Shown here one piece after another: positions 38,685 to 47,575 of a DNA stretch of 64,000 bases (position 1 is the first letter of the stretch; each line of letters starts with the position of its first letter). Where the stretch lies: NCBI RefSeq assembly GCF_002934665.1, contig NZ_NIRS01000003.1:862652-926651 (forward strand), in the 5' to 3' direction. Origin of the DNA: Pseudomonas laurylsulfatiphila. GTDB taxonomy: Bacteria > Pseudomonadota > Gammaproteobacteria > Pseudomonadales > Pseudomonadaceae. The position numbers and the translations under genes are program-made. The notes under the pieces are model-generated. The model did no database searches. It had not been told where the DNA came from and saw nothing but the letters and a program-made list of their open reading frames with translations.

Positions 38685-40139
38685 ATGAACTCCAATAACA
38701 TCAGCGAACTGGTCCTGTTGCAGGCCCATGAGCTCGCCGAACGCATCCGCCTGCGCCAGGTTTCCTGCCGGGAAGTGATGCAGACTTATCTTGCCCATAT
38801 CGAACGCTTCAACCCGCTGGTCAACGCGCTGGTGAGCCTGCAAGCGCCTGAGGACCTGCTGGCCCAGGCGGATGTCCGCGATGCCGAGCTGGCCCGCGGT
38901 CAATACCGTGGCTGGATGCACGGCCTGCCCCATGCCATCAAGGATCTGTCTCTGACGCGCGGCATCCGCACCACCCTGGGGTCGCCGCTGTACAAGGACT
39001 TCATCCCCGAACGCGATGGCATCATGGTCGAACGGATCAAGGGCGCCGGCGCGATCATCATCGGCAAGAGCAACACCCCGGAATTCGGCCTTGGCTCGCA
39101 AAGCTATAACCCGCTGTTCGGCGCGACCGGTTGCGCCTACGACCCGAGCAAGACCGCTGGCGGCAGCAGCGGTGGCGCAGCGGCGGCACTGGCCATGCAC
39201 CTGGTGCCGGTGGCCGATGGCAGCGACATGATGGGTTCGCTGCGCAATCCGGCCGCGTTCAACAACATCTTCGGTTTCCGTCCGTCCCAGGGCCGCGTGC
39301 CCTTCGATGACAGTGCCGACCTGTTTATCGACCAACTCGGCTACGAAGGCCCCATGGCGCGCAGCGTGCGCGATGCCGCGTTGCTGTTGTCGGTGCAGGC
39401 CGGTGCCGATGCGCGGGCGCCGCTGTCGATTGCCGAGTCCGGCAGTGCCTTTGCGGCGCCGCTGGATCGCGATTTCAAAGGCACTCGCCTGGGCTGGCTC
39501 GGCGACTTCAACGGCTACCTGCCGATGGAGAAAGGCATCCTCTCGCTGTGCGAAAAGGCCTTTGCCGACTTCGAAAGCCTGGGTTGCCACATTGAACCGG
39601 CTCAATCCGAATTCGCGCCAGAGAAGCTGTGGAGCAGTTGGCGAACCTTGCGCCACTGGATGGTCGCCGGCTCGTTGGGCGCGACCTATGCCGACCCGCA
39701 AAAGCGTGCGCTGTTGAAACCGGAAGCCTGCTGGGAAGTGGAAAACGGCCTGAAACTCTCGGCCAGCGAAGTGTTTGCCGCGTCAGTGACGCGCAGCGAC
39801 TGGTATCGGGCGATCTCCAGGCTGTTCGAACAATATGACTACCTGCTGTTGCCCAGCGCCCAGGTATTCCCGTTCGACAAGACCCAGGCGTGGCCCGCTT
39901 CCATTGAAGGCGTGAACATGGACACCTATCACCGCTGGATGGAGGTGGTGATTCCCGGCACCTTGTCCGGCTGCCCGGTGGCCAACGTACAGGTCGGCTT
40001 CAACGCCAGCGGCCTGCCGATGGGCCTGCAAATCATCGGCAGACACCAGGCCGACTTCGCTGTGCTGCAATTGGCGCACGCGTACGAACAGGCCAGCCGC
40101 TGGTTCCAGCGCTGCCCTTCACCACTGCTTGGAAGGTAG
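38685..40139 (+). CDS. Amidase-signature family hydrolase
   Basis: A 484-residue amidase. The Ser-cisSer-Lys triad is visible as Lys in GLPHAIKDLSLTRG, the cis-Ser in GGSSGGAAAAL, and the nucleophile Ser in GSDMMGSLRNPAAFN. The nucleophile loop has MMGS instead of the more usual GGS, which may alter the oxyanion hole. It lies downstream of the polyamine-type transporter, separated by a terminator, which suggests that it hydrolyses an imported amide; the substrate is unknown. Confidence 0.88.
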   Translation: MNSNNISELVLLQAHELAERIRLRQVSCREVMQTYLAHIERFNPLVNALVSLQAPEDLLAQADVRDAELARGQYRGWMHGLPHAIKDLSLTRGIRTTLGSPLYKDFIPERDGIMVERIKGAGAIIIGKSNTPEFGLGSQSYNPLFGATGCAYDPSKTAGGSSGGAAAALAMHLVPVADGSDMMGSLRNPAAFNNIFGFRPSQGRVPFDDSADLFIDQLGYEGPMARSVRDAALLLSVQAGADARAPLSIAESGSAFAAPLDRDFKGTRLGWLGDFNGYLPMEKGILSLCEKAFADFESLGCHIEPAQSEFAPEKLWSSWRTLRHWMVAGSLGATYADPQKRALLKPEACWEVENGLKLSASEVFAASVTRSDWYRAISRLFEQYDYLLLPSAQVFPFDKTQAWPASIEGVNMDTYHRWMEVVIPGTLSGCPVANVQVGFNASGLPMGLQIIGRHQADFAVLQLAHAYEQASRWFQRCPSPLLGR

Positions 40140-40186
40140 ATTTTGATAAACGGTTGAAAGCGCAGAGAAATATTTTAGATTTATGC

Positions 40187-40215
40187 TTGACGCATCCCCG
40201 TTACCGGTGAATAAT
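40187..40215 (+). promoter_or_regulatory. Promoter of tRNA-Met
   Basis: TTGACG (40187-40192), a 17-base spacer and AATAAT (40210-40215, five of six -10 matches), followed by a GC-rich discriminator typical of stable-RNA promoters. The tRNA starts at 40227. Confidence 0.75.
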
Positions 40216-40226
40216 GCGCGCCACTT

Positions 40227-40303
40227 GGCTACATAGCTCAGTTGGTTAGAGCATAGCATTCATAATGCTGGGGTCCGGGGTTCAAGTCCCTGTGTAGCCA
40301 CCA
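40227..40303 (+). tRNA. tRNA-Met (anticodon CAT), elongator
   Basis: A 77-base cloverleaf with encoded CCA. Acceptor arms GGCTACA/TGTAGCC pair fully, so it is not an initiator (which has an unpaired first base); the anticodon CAT is at 40261-40263 in loop TTCATAA. A tRNA-Ile2 (CAU) is an alternative, but the acceptor sequence fits Met. Confidence 0.94.
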
Positions 40304-40309
40304 AGTACT

Positions 40310-40343
40310 AAAAACGGCTTACCGAAAGGTAGGCCGTTTTTTT
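40310..40343 (+). terminator. Intrinsic terminator of tRNA-Met
   Basis: AAAACGGCTTACC / GGTAGGCCGTTTT hairpin plus T run, starting seven bases after the tRNA. Confidence 0.9.
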
Positions 40344-40367
40344 ATGCCTGCGTTTTTTATGCCTGTA

Positions 40368-40495
40368 TGTAGGAGCGAGCTTGCTCCGGGCGGCGTTCCG
40401 ACGATGGTCGTTAACGATAACGCGTGTTTACTGGTTAAACGCGGCGCTCTTGTGTCCATCGTCGGAACGCCGCCCGGAGCAAGCTCGCTCCTACA
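40368..40495. repeat. REPIN with 40-bp perfect inverted arms
   Basis: Arms at 40368-40407 and 40456-40495 are exact reverse complements over 40 bases: a GAGCGAGCTTGCTC tip extended by CGGGCGGCGTTCCGACGATGG. The linker contains TTAACGATAACGCGTG and AAACGCGGCGC. The right arm includes the stop codon of the convergent DUF2817 gene. Confidence 0.93.
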
Positions 40496-41594
40496 CGGTC
40501 GGCAATACCGACAACGCCCTCTCCCAGATCTGCCACGTGCGCAACCAGACCATCGACTGCCAATCGCTATCGGCCGGATAGAACTGCTCCAGCAGATTCA
40601 ACTTGATCCCACGCCCCACTGCGTCACTCGGGTTGCCGTGCAAATGCAGCCAGTGGTCATCGCGCAAATGGCGGTGAACGTCCGGCCCCGGATACGTCCC
40701 GCACTCGATGACGAAAGGCATCAATCGTACCTGCGGCAGCGCATCGATCAACGCCTGCGATGTGTATCCGGTGGCCGTTGCCGCCACGCCAGTTTCGCTG
40801 ACGGTATCGGCGCCGGTTTGCAGGCTGTAGAGCCACGGCCCGTAGATCGCCTGCGCATCCGGCAGCGCCGGATAGGCGGACTCGGTGATGGTCAGCAACA
40901 TCGGATGACCGTATTCACCCGCGCCGGTGTGCAAGTCGAAACACATGGCCACTTCCGCATGCGCCACGTGCTGTTGCACGATCCGGTGCAGCGTGCGGTT
41001 CGACCAGCTCGGCGCCAGCCCGCCATAGAACAGGCCATCGGGGTGAGCATGCTGACCGCCCTCGACAATCGACATCACCGCTGGCCAGCCATGCAGGCGA
41101 ATCTGCTCGTCGAGCAAGGCATCGGCACGCTCACGCTCGGGGCCGTGCAACTGCGGACAGGCATAGATTTCATGCAGGGCGTTATAGGCCTGGTTGTCCG
41201 GCAGCGATCGCTGGAAATCCAGGTGATTGCGGTTCAGGTCGATGTTGTCTTCGTTGACCCGGCGCAACCATGCCATGCCCCAGGGGTTGATGGCATGGAC
41301 CATGACCACGGCGACATCCGTTGGCAGGGAACGCTTGCCCAGCTCCTGCAGCCATTTGATCTGGCAGCCCGAGCCATAGAAGCCTTCAACGCCGTGGGTG
41401 CCGCTGAGCGTAATCAACAGGCGCTTGGCGCGCGGATCACCCAACACCGCCACATCGGTACTCAGCGATTCACCGAACGGACCTTTGAGCGGGTGTGGAT
41501 ATTCAGTCAAGGTTGCGCCTGCGGCAGCCGCTGCGGCCAGGAACTGTTCACGCTGGGTGCGGTAGCCGGGCTGGGTTGGGAACTCTGTCTGCAT
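40491..41594 (-). CDS. M14-family DUF2817 protein (carboxypeptidase-like)
   Basis: A 367-residue protein of the DUF2817 group, related to zinc carboxypeptidases/succinylglutamate desuccinylases. The likely metal ligands are seen as SGTHGVEGFYGSG (His and Glu), NRNHLDF, and FDLHTGAGEYG (His). It would cleave peptide or amide bonds; the substrate is unknown. The ATG at 41594 has AGAGG upstream. The stop (TAG, plus-strand 40491-40493) is provided by the REP arm. It is divergent from ggt, another gamma-peptide enzyme. Confidence 0.82.
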   Translation of the reverse strand: MQTEFPTQPGYRTQREQFLAAAAAAGATLTEYPHPLKGPFGESLSTDVAVLGDPRAKRLLITLSGTHGVEGFYGSGCQIKWLQELGKRSLPTDVAVVMVHAINPWGMAWLRRVNEDNIDLNRNHLDFQRSLPDNQAYNALHEIYACPQLHGPERERADALLDEQIRLHGWPAVMSIVEGGQHAHPDGLFYGGLAPSWSNRTLHRIVQQHVAHAEVAMCFDLHTGAGEYGHPMLLTITESAYPALPDAQAIYGPWLYSLQTGADTVSETGVAATATGYTSQALIDALPQVRLMPFVIECGTYPGPDVHRHLRDDHWLHLHGNPSDAVGRGIKLNLLEQFYPADSDWQSMVWLRTWQIWERALSVLPTV

Positions 41595-41760
41595 GTCTGC
41601 CTCTTGTTGATTTTCTGGCCTGCCTGTTGGCAACGACCCTACAGAAATTCCTGCCATTGATGAAGGACAAAAACGTCAGTGCCGTGGGGCCCGGTTTGCG
41701 TCCCTCCCGGTCGGCCGATAAAGTCCACTGATCGTAGATCCAACGGACGGAGTGCCCCAC

Positions 41761-43593
41761 GTGTTCTCAATCTTCGCTTTGCACCGCCATCGCCTGCCTG
41801 CCCTGGCACTGGTCATCAGTGCCTTGACCCTGGCCGCATGCAATAACGCTTCGGTGCCGACGCTGCCGCTCGCCCCGGAAAGCGCTTCCGGTTTCCGCAC
41901 CGACCTGAAAACTCAACACGCCGAGAAATTCATGGCCGCGGCGGCCAACCCGCTGGCGGCCGAAGCCGGGCGGGAGATGCTGCGCCGGGGCGGCTCGGCC
42001 ATCGATGCCGCGATCGCGATGCAAGCGGTGTTGACGCTGGTCGAGCCACAGTCGTCGGGCATCGGCGGTGGCGCATTGATCGTACTCTGGGATGGCAAGG
42101 CCGTGCGCACCTACGACGGCCGTGAAACCGCCCCGGCCGGTGCCACCGAGAAGCTTTTCCTGCAAGCCAATGGACAACCGATGGGCTTTACCCAGGCGCA
42201 GATTGGCGGCCGCTCGGTGGGCACGCCCGGCGTATTGCGCGCCCTCGAACTGGCCCATCAAAAACACGGACGCCTGCCCTGGGCGCAGCTGTTTGAACCG
42301 GCCATCCGGCTCGCCGAGCAAGGTTTTGCCATTTCGCCACGCCTGCACCAGTTGATCGCCGCGGATTCGTCCATGCCACGCTCACCGGAAATGATGGCTT
42401 ACTTCCGCAATGCCGATGGCAGCCCGAAAGCCGTCGGCACCCACCTGAAGAACCCGGCACTGGCGGCGGTGTTCAAACGCATCGCCCGCGAAGGCCCGGA
42501 TGCCCTGTACAAAGGCCCGGTCGCCGAGGAAATCGCCGCCAAGGTCCAGGGCCACGCCAACCCCGGCAGCCTGTCCCTGACCGATCTCGCCAACTATCAG
42601 GCCAAGGAACGCACACCGCTGTGTACCGACTACAAACGCTGGCAGGTCTGCGGCATGCCGCCACCGTCGTCGGGCGGGATCGCCGTGGCGCAGATCCTCG
42701 GCACGCTGCAAGCCCTGGAGGCTCGCGACAAGCGCCTGGCGCTGGCACCGCTGAAGCCGGTCAAGACCACTGCCCCGGCCGGCAGCGAACCCGACCCGCA
42801 AGCCGTGCACCTGATCTCGGAAGCCGAACGCCTGGCCTACGCTGACCGCGCGCAGTACCTGGCCGATAGCGACTTCGTGCCCGTGCCGGTCAAGGGCCTG
42901 GTCGACCCGGCCTACCTCGCCAGCCGCGCCGCCCTGATCGGCGAACGCAGCATGGGCACGGCCAAACCCGGCACGCCGCCGGGCATCCGGGTGGCCTATG
43001 CGCCGGACCGTTCGCCGCTGCGGATTTCCACCTCGCAAGTGGTGGCCGTCGATGACGCAGGCGGCGCCGTGTCGATGACCACCACCATCGAATCGGCGTT
43101 CGGCTCCCACATCATGGTTCAGGGTTTCATGCTCAATAACGAGATGACCGACTTCTCGTTTATCCCCGAGGAAAACGGGCAGAAAGTCGCCAACCGCGTC
43201 GAACCCGGCAAACGCCCGCGCTCGTCCATGGCGCCGACCCTGATCTTCGACCGCCAGAGCGGCGAATTCCTCGCCACTGTCGGCTCCCCCGGCGGCTCGC
43301 AAATCATCGAATACGTGGCCAAATCGACCATCGGCCTGCTCGACTGGAATCTCGATGCGCAAGCGGCCATTAATCTGCCCAACTTCGGCAGCCGCAACGG
43401 CCCGACAGAGCTGGAACAGGGCCAGTTCAGCCCCGCGCTGATTCAGGCGCTGAAAGACAGAGGGCACAGCGTGAGCGAAATCGACATGACCAGCGGCACC
43501 CAGGCGATTGTTCGGGTCAAGGACGCCCAAGGCAAAGCATCACTGACGGGAGGTGCCGACCCGCGGCGTGAGGGGCAGGCGCTGGGGGATTGA
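41761..43593 (+). CDS. ggt: Gamma-glutamyltranspeptidase (lipoprotein)
   Basis: A 610-residue Ntn hydrolase that cleaves glutathione and other gamma-glutamyl compounds in the periplasm. A lipobox LAAC lies near residue 30. Family motifs include EPQSSGIGGGA and MPPPSSGGIAVAQ; self-cleavage should occur before a Thr in SMTTTIESAFGSH (Thr440-442), and the GG loop is VGSPGGSQ. I chose the GTG at 41761 because GGAG lies eight bases upstream; a GTG at 41752 is possible. Confidence 0.93.
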   Translation: MFSIFALHRHRLPALALVISALTLAACNNASVPTLPLAPESASGFRTDLKTQHAEKFMAAAANPLAAEAGREMLRRGGSAIDAAIAMQAVLTLVEPQSSGIGGGALIVLWDGKAVRTYDGRETAPAGATEKLFLQANGQPMGFTQAQIGGRSVGTPGVLRALELAHQKHGRLPWAQLFEPAIRLAEQGFAISPRLHQLIAADSSMPRSPEMMAYFRNADGSPKAVGTHLKNPALAAVFKRIAREGPDALYKGPVAEEIAAKVQGHANPGSLSLTDLANYQAKERTPLCTDYKRWQVCGMPPPSSGGIAVAQILGTLQALEARDKRLALAPLKPVKTTAPAGSEPDPQAVHLISEAERLAYADRAQYLADSDFVPVPVKGLVDPAYLASRAALIGERSMGTAKPGTPPGIRVAYAPDRSPLRISTSQVVAVDDAGGAVSMTTTIESAFGSHIMVQGFMLNNEMTDFSFIPEENGQKVANRVEPGKRPRSSMAPTLIFDRQSGEFLATVGSPGGSQIIEYVAKSTIGLLDWNLDAQAAINLPNFGSRNGPTELEQGQFSPALIQALKDRGHSVSEIDMTSGTQAIVRVKDAQGKASLTGGADPRREGQALGD

Positions 43594-43664
43594 GTCACGC
43601 GCTGGAATGATGAAAGGCCTGCCAGTGAGCAGGCCCTTTTTTGGGGCCTTCACCGGCCTGGAGC

Positions 43665-44229
43665 TCACTTCACTTTCGACTCGGACGCGGTCTTCTGCAG
43701 GAGCTGGCTTGCCAGCGATGGTCGTTAACGGTAACACGTGTAAACCGGATAAACGCGGCGCACTTGCGTCCATCGCCAGCAAGCTGGCTCCTATAGTTTC
43801 CCGGGTCACTTCATTCTCAGCGTGGGCACGGTCCCCTGTGGGAGCTGGCTTGCCAGCGATGGTGGTTAACGATAACGCGTGTAAACCGGATAAACGCGGC
43901 GCCCTTGAGTCCATCGCCAGCAAGCCGGCTCCTACAGTTTGCCGGGGCGCTTCATTTTCAGCGTGGGCACGGTCCCTTGTAGGAGCTGGCTTGCCAGCGA
44001 TGGTGGTTAACGATAACGCGTGTAAACCGGATAAACGCGGCGCACTTGCGTCCATCGCCAGCAAGCTGGCTCCTACAGTTTCCCGGGTCACTTCATTTTC
44101 AGCGTGGGCACGGTCCCTTGTAGGAGCTGGCTTGCCAGCGATGGTGGTTAACGATAACGCGTGTAAACCGGATAAACGCGGCGCCCTTGAGTCCATCGCC
44201 AGCAAGCCGGCTCCTACAATTCCCCAGGA
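43665..44229. repeat. Tandem array of four 141-bp REPIN units
   Basis: Between ggt and ddlA. Corresponding GAGCTGG positions are 43701, 43842, 43983 and 44124, an exact 141-base period. Each unit has inverted GAGCTGGCTTGCCAGCGATG arms, the linker GTTAACGATAACGCGTGTAA...AAACGCGGCG, and a shared spacer ending CGTGGGCACGGTCCC. Unit 1 is the most diverged and units 2-4 are nearly identical. The long minus-strand ORF across it is a by-product. Confidence 0.95.
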
Positions 44230-44278
44230 ATGCGTGAAGAACCTTTTGTTTAAGAGCCAGCGAACTTCAGCAGCGCAC

Positions 44279-45373
44279 TCAACGACTGATCTTCAACCCC
44301 TGCCGAACCTGATGTTTTTCCAGCGCCAGTTCGATCAACCGCGTCACCAGCTCGCTGTAGGTCATGCCGGTGGCCTGCCACAACTTCGGGTACATGCTGA
44401 TGCGGGTGAAACCGGGCAGCGAGTTGATTTCGTTGATCAGCACTTCGCCACTGTCGGTCAAGAACACATCGACACGGGCCAGGCCGGAGCAGCCCAGGAT
44501 TTGGAACGCCTCAACAGCCAGGGCGCGAATACGCTCGCTGGCCTCGACGCTGATATTGGCCGGCACCACGACCTCAGCAGCCGTGTCGTCGATGTATTTG
44601 CTGTCGTAGGAATAGAACCCGCTGCGCACCACAATCTCACCGCAACCACTGGCGATCGCCTCTTCATTGCCGAGCACTGCGCATTCAATCTCGCGGCCGC
44701 TGACGGCGGATTCGATCAACACCTTGGTATCGAAACTCAACGCCAGCTCCACCGCTGCGCTGTATTCGGCCTCGTCGGTGACCTTGCTCACGCCCACGGA
44801 AGAGCCCTGGTTCGCCGGCTTGACGAACAGCGGCAAACCGAGCCGGGACTGAACCTCGGCAAACCCGGTGCGCGCCGCCGAGGCGCGGGTCAATGTCACG
44901 AACGGCGTCACGGCCAGGCCGGCATCACGCAGCAGGCGCTTGCTGATGTCCTTGTCCATGCACACGGCCGAGCCGAGCACATCGGAGCCGACAAACGGTA
45001 GATCGGCCATGCGCAGCAAACCTTGCAGGCAACCGTCTTCGCCGAGGGTGCCGTGGACGATCGGGAAAATCACATCGACGTGGCCGAGCATTTCCTGACT
45101 GCTGGTTTCCACCAGTTGCTGGCTGGCTTTTCCGGGCACCACGGCCAGTTCGCGATTGGACTGATTGAGGGCGATCAGCGCCGGGTTTTCCTGATTCAGC
45201 AAAAAGTTGGAAGGGTCGTTGAGGTGCCAGTGGCCTTGTTTGTCGATGCCGATCAGCACTGGCTCGAAGCGCGAGCGATCGAGGGCATCGACAATATTCT
45301 TCGCCGACTGCAGCGACACTTCGTGCTCTGCCGAACGCCCGCCAAAGATTATCCCTACACGCAGTTTTTTCAT
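44279..45373 (-). CDS. ddlA: D-alanine--D-alanine ligase
   Basis: A 364-residue ATP-grasp enzyme that makes the D-Ala-D-Ala dipeptide for peptidoglycan. N-terminus [23 protein letters not shown]-grasp features [17 protein letters not shown] and the metal-binding end [13 protein letters not shown]. The length and the SAEHEVS start fit the DdlA (not DdlB) type. It is not in the mur/fts cluster, so it is probably a second ligase gene. It starts close after the flavin reductase gene on the same strand. Confidence 0.93.
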   Translation of the reverse strand: MKKLRVGIIFGGRSAEHEVSLQSAKNIVDALDRSRFEPVLIGIDKQGHWHLNDPSNFLLNQENPALIALNQSNRELAVVPGKASQQLVETSSQEMLGHVDVIFPIVHGTLGEDGCLQGLLRMADLPFVGSDVLGSAVCMDKDISKRLLRDAGLAVTPFVTLTRASAARTGFAEVQSRLGLPLFVKPANQGSSVGVSKVTDEAEYSAAVELALSFDTKVLIESAVSGREIECAVLGNEEAIASGCGEIVVRSGFYSYDSKYIDDTAAEVVVPANISVEASERIRALAVEAFQILGCSGLARVDVFLTDSGEVLINEINSLPGFTRISMYPKLWQATGMTYSELVTRLIELALEKHQVRQGLKISR

Positions 45374-45420
45374 CGCCTGGCCTCCTGGTGAATGTGCTTA
45401 CAACCTGAATAGTCGAAACC

Positions 45421-46020
45421 TTAAGGCTGTAAGGTCTTGCCGTCCACCGGCTCGCCAATGGTCAGGAAGTGCCCGCCCGCCACATGGTGCAAGGTGCGCA
45501 AGGCATCTTGGCCTTCGAAGTGCCAGCGCCCTTCGCTGAAAACGCGCTCGTCGGCCTGGGCGGCAATCACTTCGGCCAGGAACAGATCGTATTGCTGGTG
45601 GTTGTTCGGTTCTGGCAACAGGCGACACTCCAGCCAGGCCACGCAGCCCTCGAGCATCGGCGCATCGACCGATTCACCGGTGAAGGTCTGCAAGTCGTAG
45701 GTCGCGAACTTGTCACGGCCCTGGCCCTGGGTCAATTCCAGGCCGGAGGTCGAACCAACGGTCTGCACAATGTCGGCCTGGGCAGCGCAAGGAACATTCA
45801 GCACAAAAGTGCCCGAGGCTTCCAGCAACCGGCGAGTCCAGGTGGACTTGTCCAGCACCACGGCAATTTTCGGTGGTTCGAAATCCAGCGGCATGGCCCA
45901 GGCTGCCGCCATGATGTTGCGCCGGCCATCGTGGGCGGCGCTGACCAGCACGGTCGGGCCATGATTGAGCAGACGATAAGCCTTGGACAAGGGAACCGGA
46001 CGGCGGTGGGAAGCGCTCAT
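45421..46020 (-). CDS. Flavin reductase family protein
   Basis: A 199-residue split-barrel FMN-binding protein (flavin reductase-like domain): KAYRLLNHGPTVLVSAAHDG then AAWAMPLDFEPPKIAVVLD, and GTFVLNVPC. Such proteins either reduce free flavin for a partner monooxygenase or are FMN oxidoreductases; no partner is encoded nearby. The ATG at 46020 (AGGAG upstream) is preferred to 46062. Confidence 0.85.
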   Translation of the reverse strand: MSASHRRPVPLSKAYRLLNHGPTVLVSAAHDGRRNIMAAAWAMPLDFEPPKIAVVLDKSTWTRRLLEASGTFVLNVPCAAQADIVQTVGSTSGLELTQGQGRDKFATYDLQTFTGESVDAPMLEGCVAWLECRLLPEPNNHQQYDLFLAEVIAAQADERVFSEGRWHFEGQDALRTLHHVAGGHFLTIGEPVDGKTLQP

Positions 46021-46072
46021 GGAAGTCTGCTCCTGGGGGAAAGGAGCCGATTGTAGCGACATCCCAAATGAA

Positions 46073-46128
46073 AAGATCGCAGCCTGCGGCAGCGCCTACA
46101 TTGGATTGGCGTACACGCTGCGATCTCC
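46073..46128. repeat. Degenerate REP pair
   Basis: An imperfect inverted pair related to the GGAGCTGCCGAAG type: AGATCGCAGCCTGCGGCAGC...GCTGCGATCTC. The second arm has lost its tip. Confidence 0.6.
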
Positions 46129-46141
46129 TGACAATCAGAAT

Positions 46142-47458
46142 CTAGTTGGACAACTGATTGGCAAACTGCCCCACCGCATTGACCACTTTCTGGGCGCCGT
46201 CCTGGATCTCGACAATCACCGTGCCCGCTTCCGCCGCCAGCGCCAGGCCCTGTTCGGCCTGGAGTTTGCCATCGGTCATCAATGCCACGGCGTTGCGCGC
46301 CATGTCCTGGTTCTGCCGTACCACGAGGACGATTTCGTCGGTGGCCTGGCTGGTGCGCGACGCCAGTTGCCGGACTTCATCCGCCACCACGGCGAAACCG
46401 CGACCCTGCTCGCCCGCACGCGCCGCTTCGATGGCCGCGTTGAGCGCCAGCAGGTTGGTCTGTTCGGCAATGCCGCTGATGGTTTTGACGATGGTACCGA
46501 TCACCAGCGACTGCTCGTTCAAGGCTTCGATGCCGTCGCCGGCGGTTTGCATGTGTTTGGCCAGGTCACGCATCACGTCCACGGCCTGGGTCACCACGGC
46601 GTTACCGCGCTGGGCGCTTTGGTCGGTTTGCTGCGAGGTGCTGTAGGCAATGTTGGCGGCTTCGGCGACGGCCTGTTCCTGATTGACCTGATCGGTAATC
46701 ACCGTGGCGAACTTCACCACTTTGTAGAGATTATTGTTGGCATCGGCCACCGGGTTGTAGGACGCCTCAAGCCAGACGGTACGACCATGACTGTCGACAC
46801 GCTTGAAACGGCCGGCCACGTACTCACCCGCGTTCAGGCGACGCCAGAAGTTCTGGTACTCGGCACTGTTGTATTCCTCCGGCTGGCAGAAGGTGCGGTG
46901 ATGTTTGCCTTTGATCTGCGCCAGGCTGTAACCCATGCCACCGAGGAAGCGGTCGTTGGCGGTCAGCACGTTGCCGTTGAGGTCGAATTCAATCACCGCC
47001 GTGGAGCGGACCAGCGCACCGATCAGGTTCTCGTGTTCGCGGGAGGCCTCGATGGTGCGGGTCAGGTCGCTGGAGAAGATCGAGAAACACTTGATCCGCC
47101 CATCTGCCGAGCGCACTGGCTGCAGGATCGAACGCAACCAGGCTTCCTGCCCCGTGCCGCGCAACAGCCGTACCGCACCGGCGAAGTGCTCGCCACGGGT
47201 CAGCGCGTTCTTGAAGCGCTGCTGGAATTCGTCGAATTTCACGTGTTCCGGGACGAGGTCGTCGATGTGCCGGCCAATCAGGTCGCCGCTCTTGTAATGC
47301 ATTTCGCCAAGGAAATTCTGATTGACCGACTGAACTCGTCCATCGCTATCGAGGGTCAGCACCAGCATCTCGCTTTCCAGACTTTCCTTCACTTGCTGGA
47401 GGCTGGAGAGTTCTTCACGAAGAGCCGACAGCTCCTGCTTCAAGCGTTTATTGAACAT
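46142..47458 (-). CDS. Soluble PAS-PAS methyl-accepting protein, BdlA-like
   Basis: A 438-residue cytoplasmic chemoreceptor without membrane segments: an N-terminal coiled segment, PAS 1 (about 25-135, [18 protein letters not shown]), PAS 2 (about 145-260, [19 protein letters not shown]), and an MCP signalling hairpin with [20 protein letters not shown]. This layout matches P. aeruginosa BdlA, which controls biofilm dispersion with c-di-GMP enzymes, and Aer2-like energy sensors. Which one applies cannot be told from the sequence alone. Confidence 0.85.
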   Translation of the reverse strand: MFNKRLKQELSALREELSSLQQVKESLESEMLVLTLDSDGRVQSVNQNFLGEMHYKSGDLIGRHIDDLVPEHVKFDEFQQRFKNALTRGEHFAGAVRLLRGTGQEAWLRSILQPVRSADGRIKCFSIFSSDLTRTIEASREHENLIGALVRSTAVIEFDLNGNVLTANDRFLGGMGYSLAQIKGKHHRTFCQPEEYNSAEYQNFWRRLNAGEYVAGRFKRVDSHGRTVWLEASYNPVADANNNLYKVVKFATVITDQVNQEQAVAEAANIAYSTSQQTDQSAQRGNAVVTQAVDVMRDLAKHMQTAGDGIEALNEQSLVIGTIVKTISGIAEQTNLLALNAAIEAARAGEQGRGFAVVADEVRQLASRTSQATDEIVLVVRQNQDMARNAVALMTDGKLQAEQGLALAAEAGTVIVEIQDGAQKVVNAVGQFANQLSN

Positions 47459-47575
47459 GGGAAAGCACCGATGGACAGGGATAGAAAGCGATATGCAGCC
47501 TAACCATCGGCCTTGGAAACATTTTCTTAAGCGTAATTCAGATTTGTCCTACAAAAATAGTGACGACGCGCCCGA

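Noticed and set aside
43540..44205. Minus-strand ORF encoding a repeated 47-residue peptide
   Set aside because: The repetition comes from the 141-bp REPIN array (141 is divisible by three), not from a repeat protein; there is no ribosome site.
43665..44229. Possible CRISPR array
   Set aside because: The units are 141 bp with internal inverted REP arms and no unique spacers; no cas genes are nearby.
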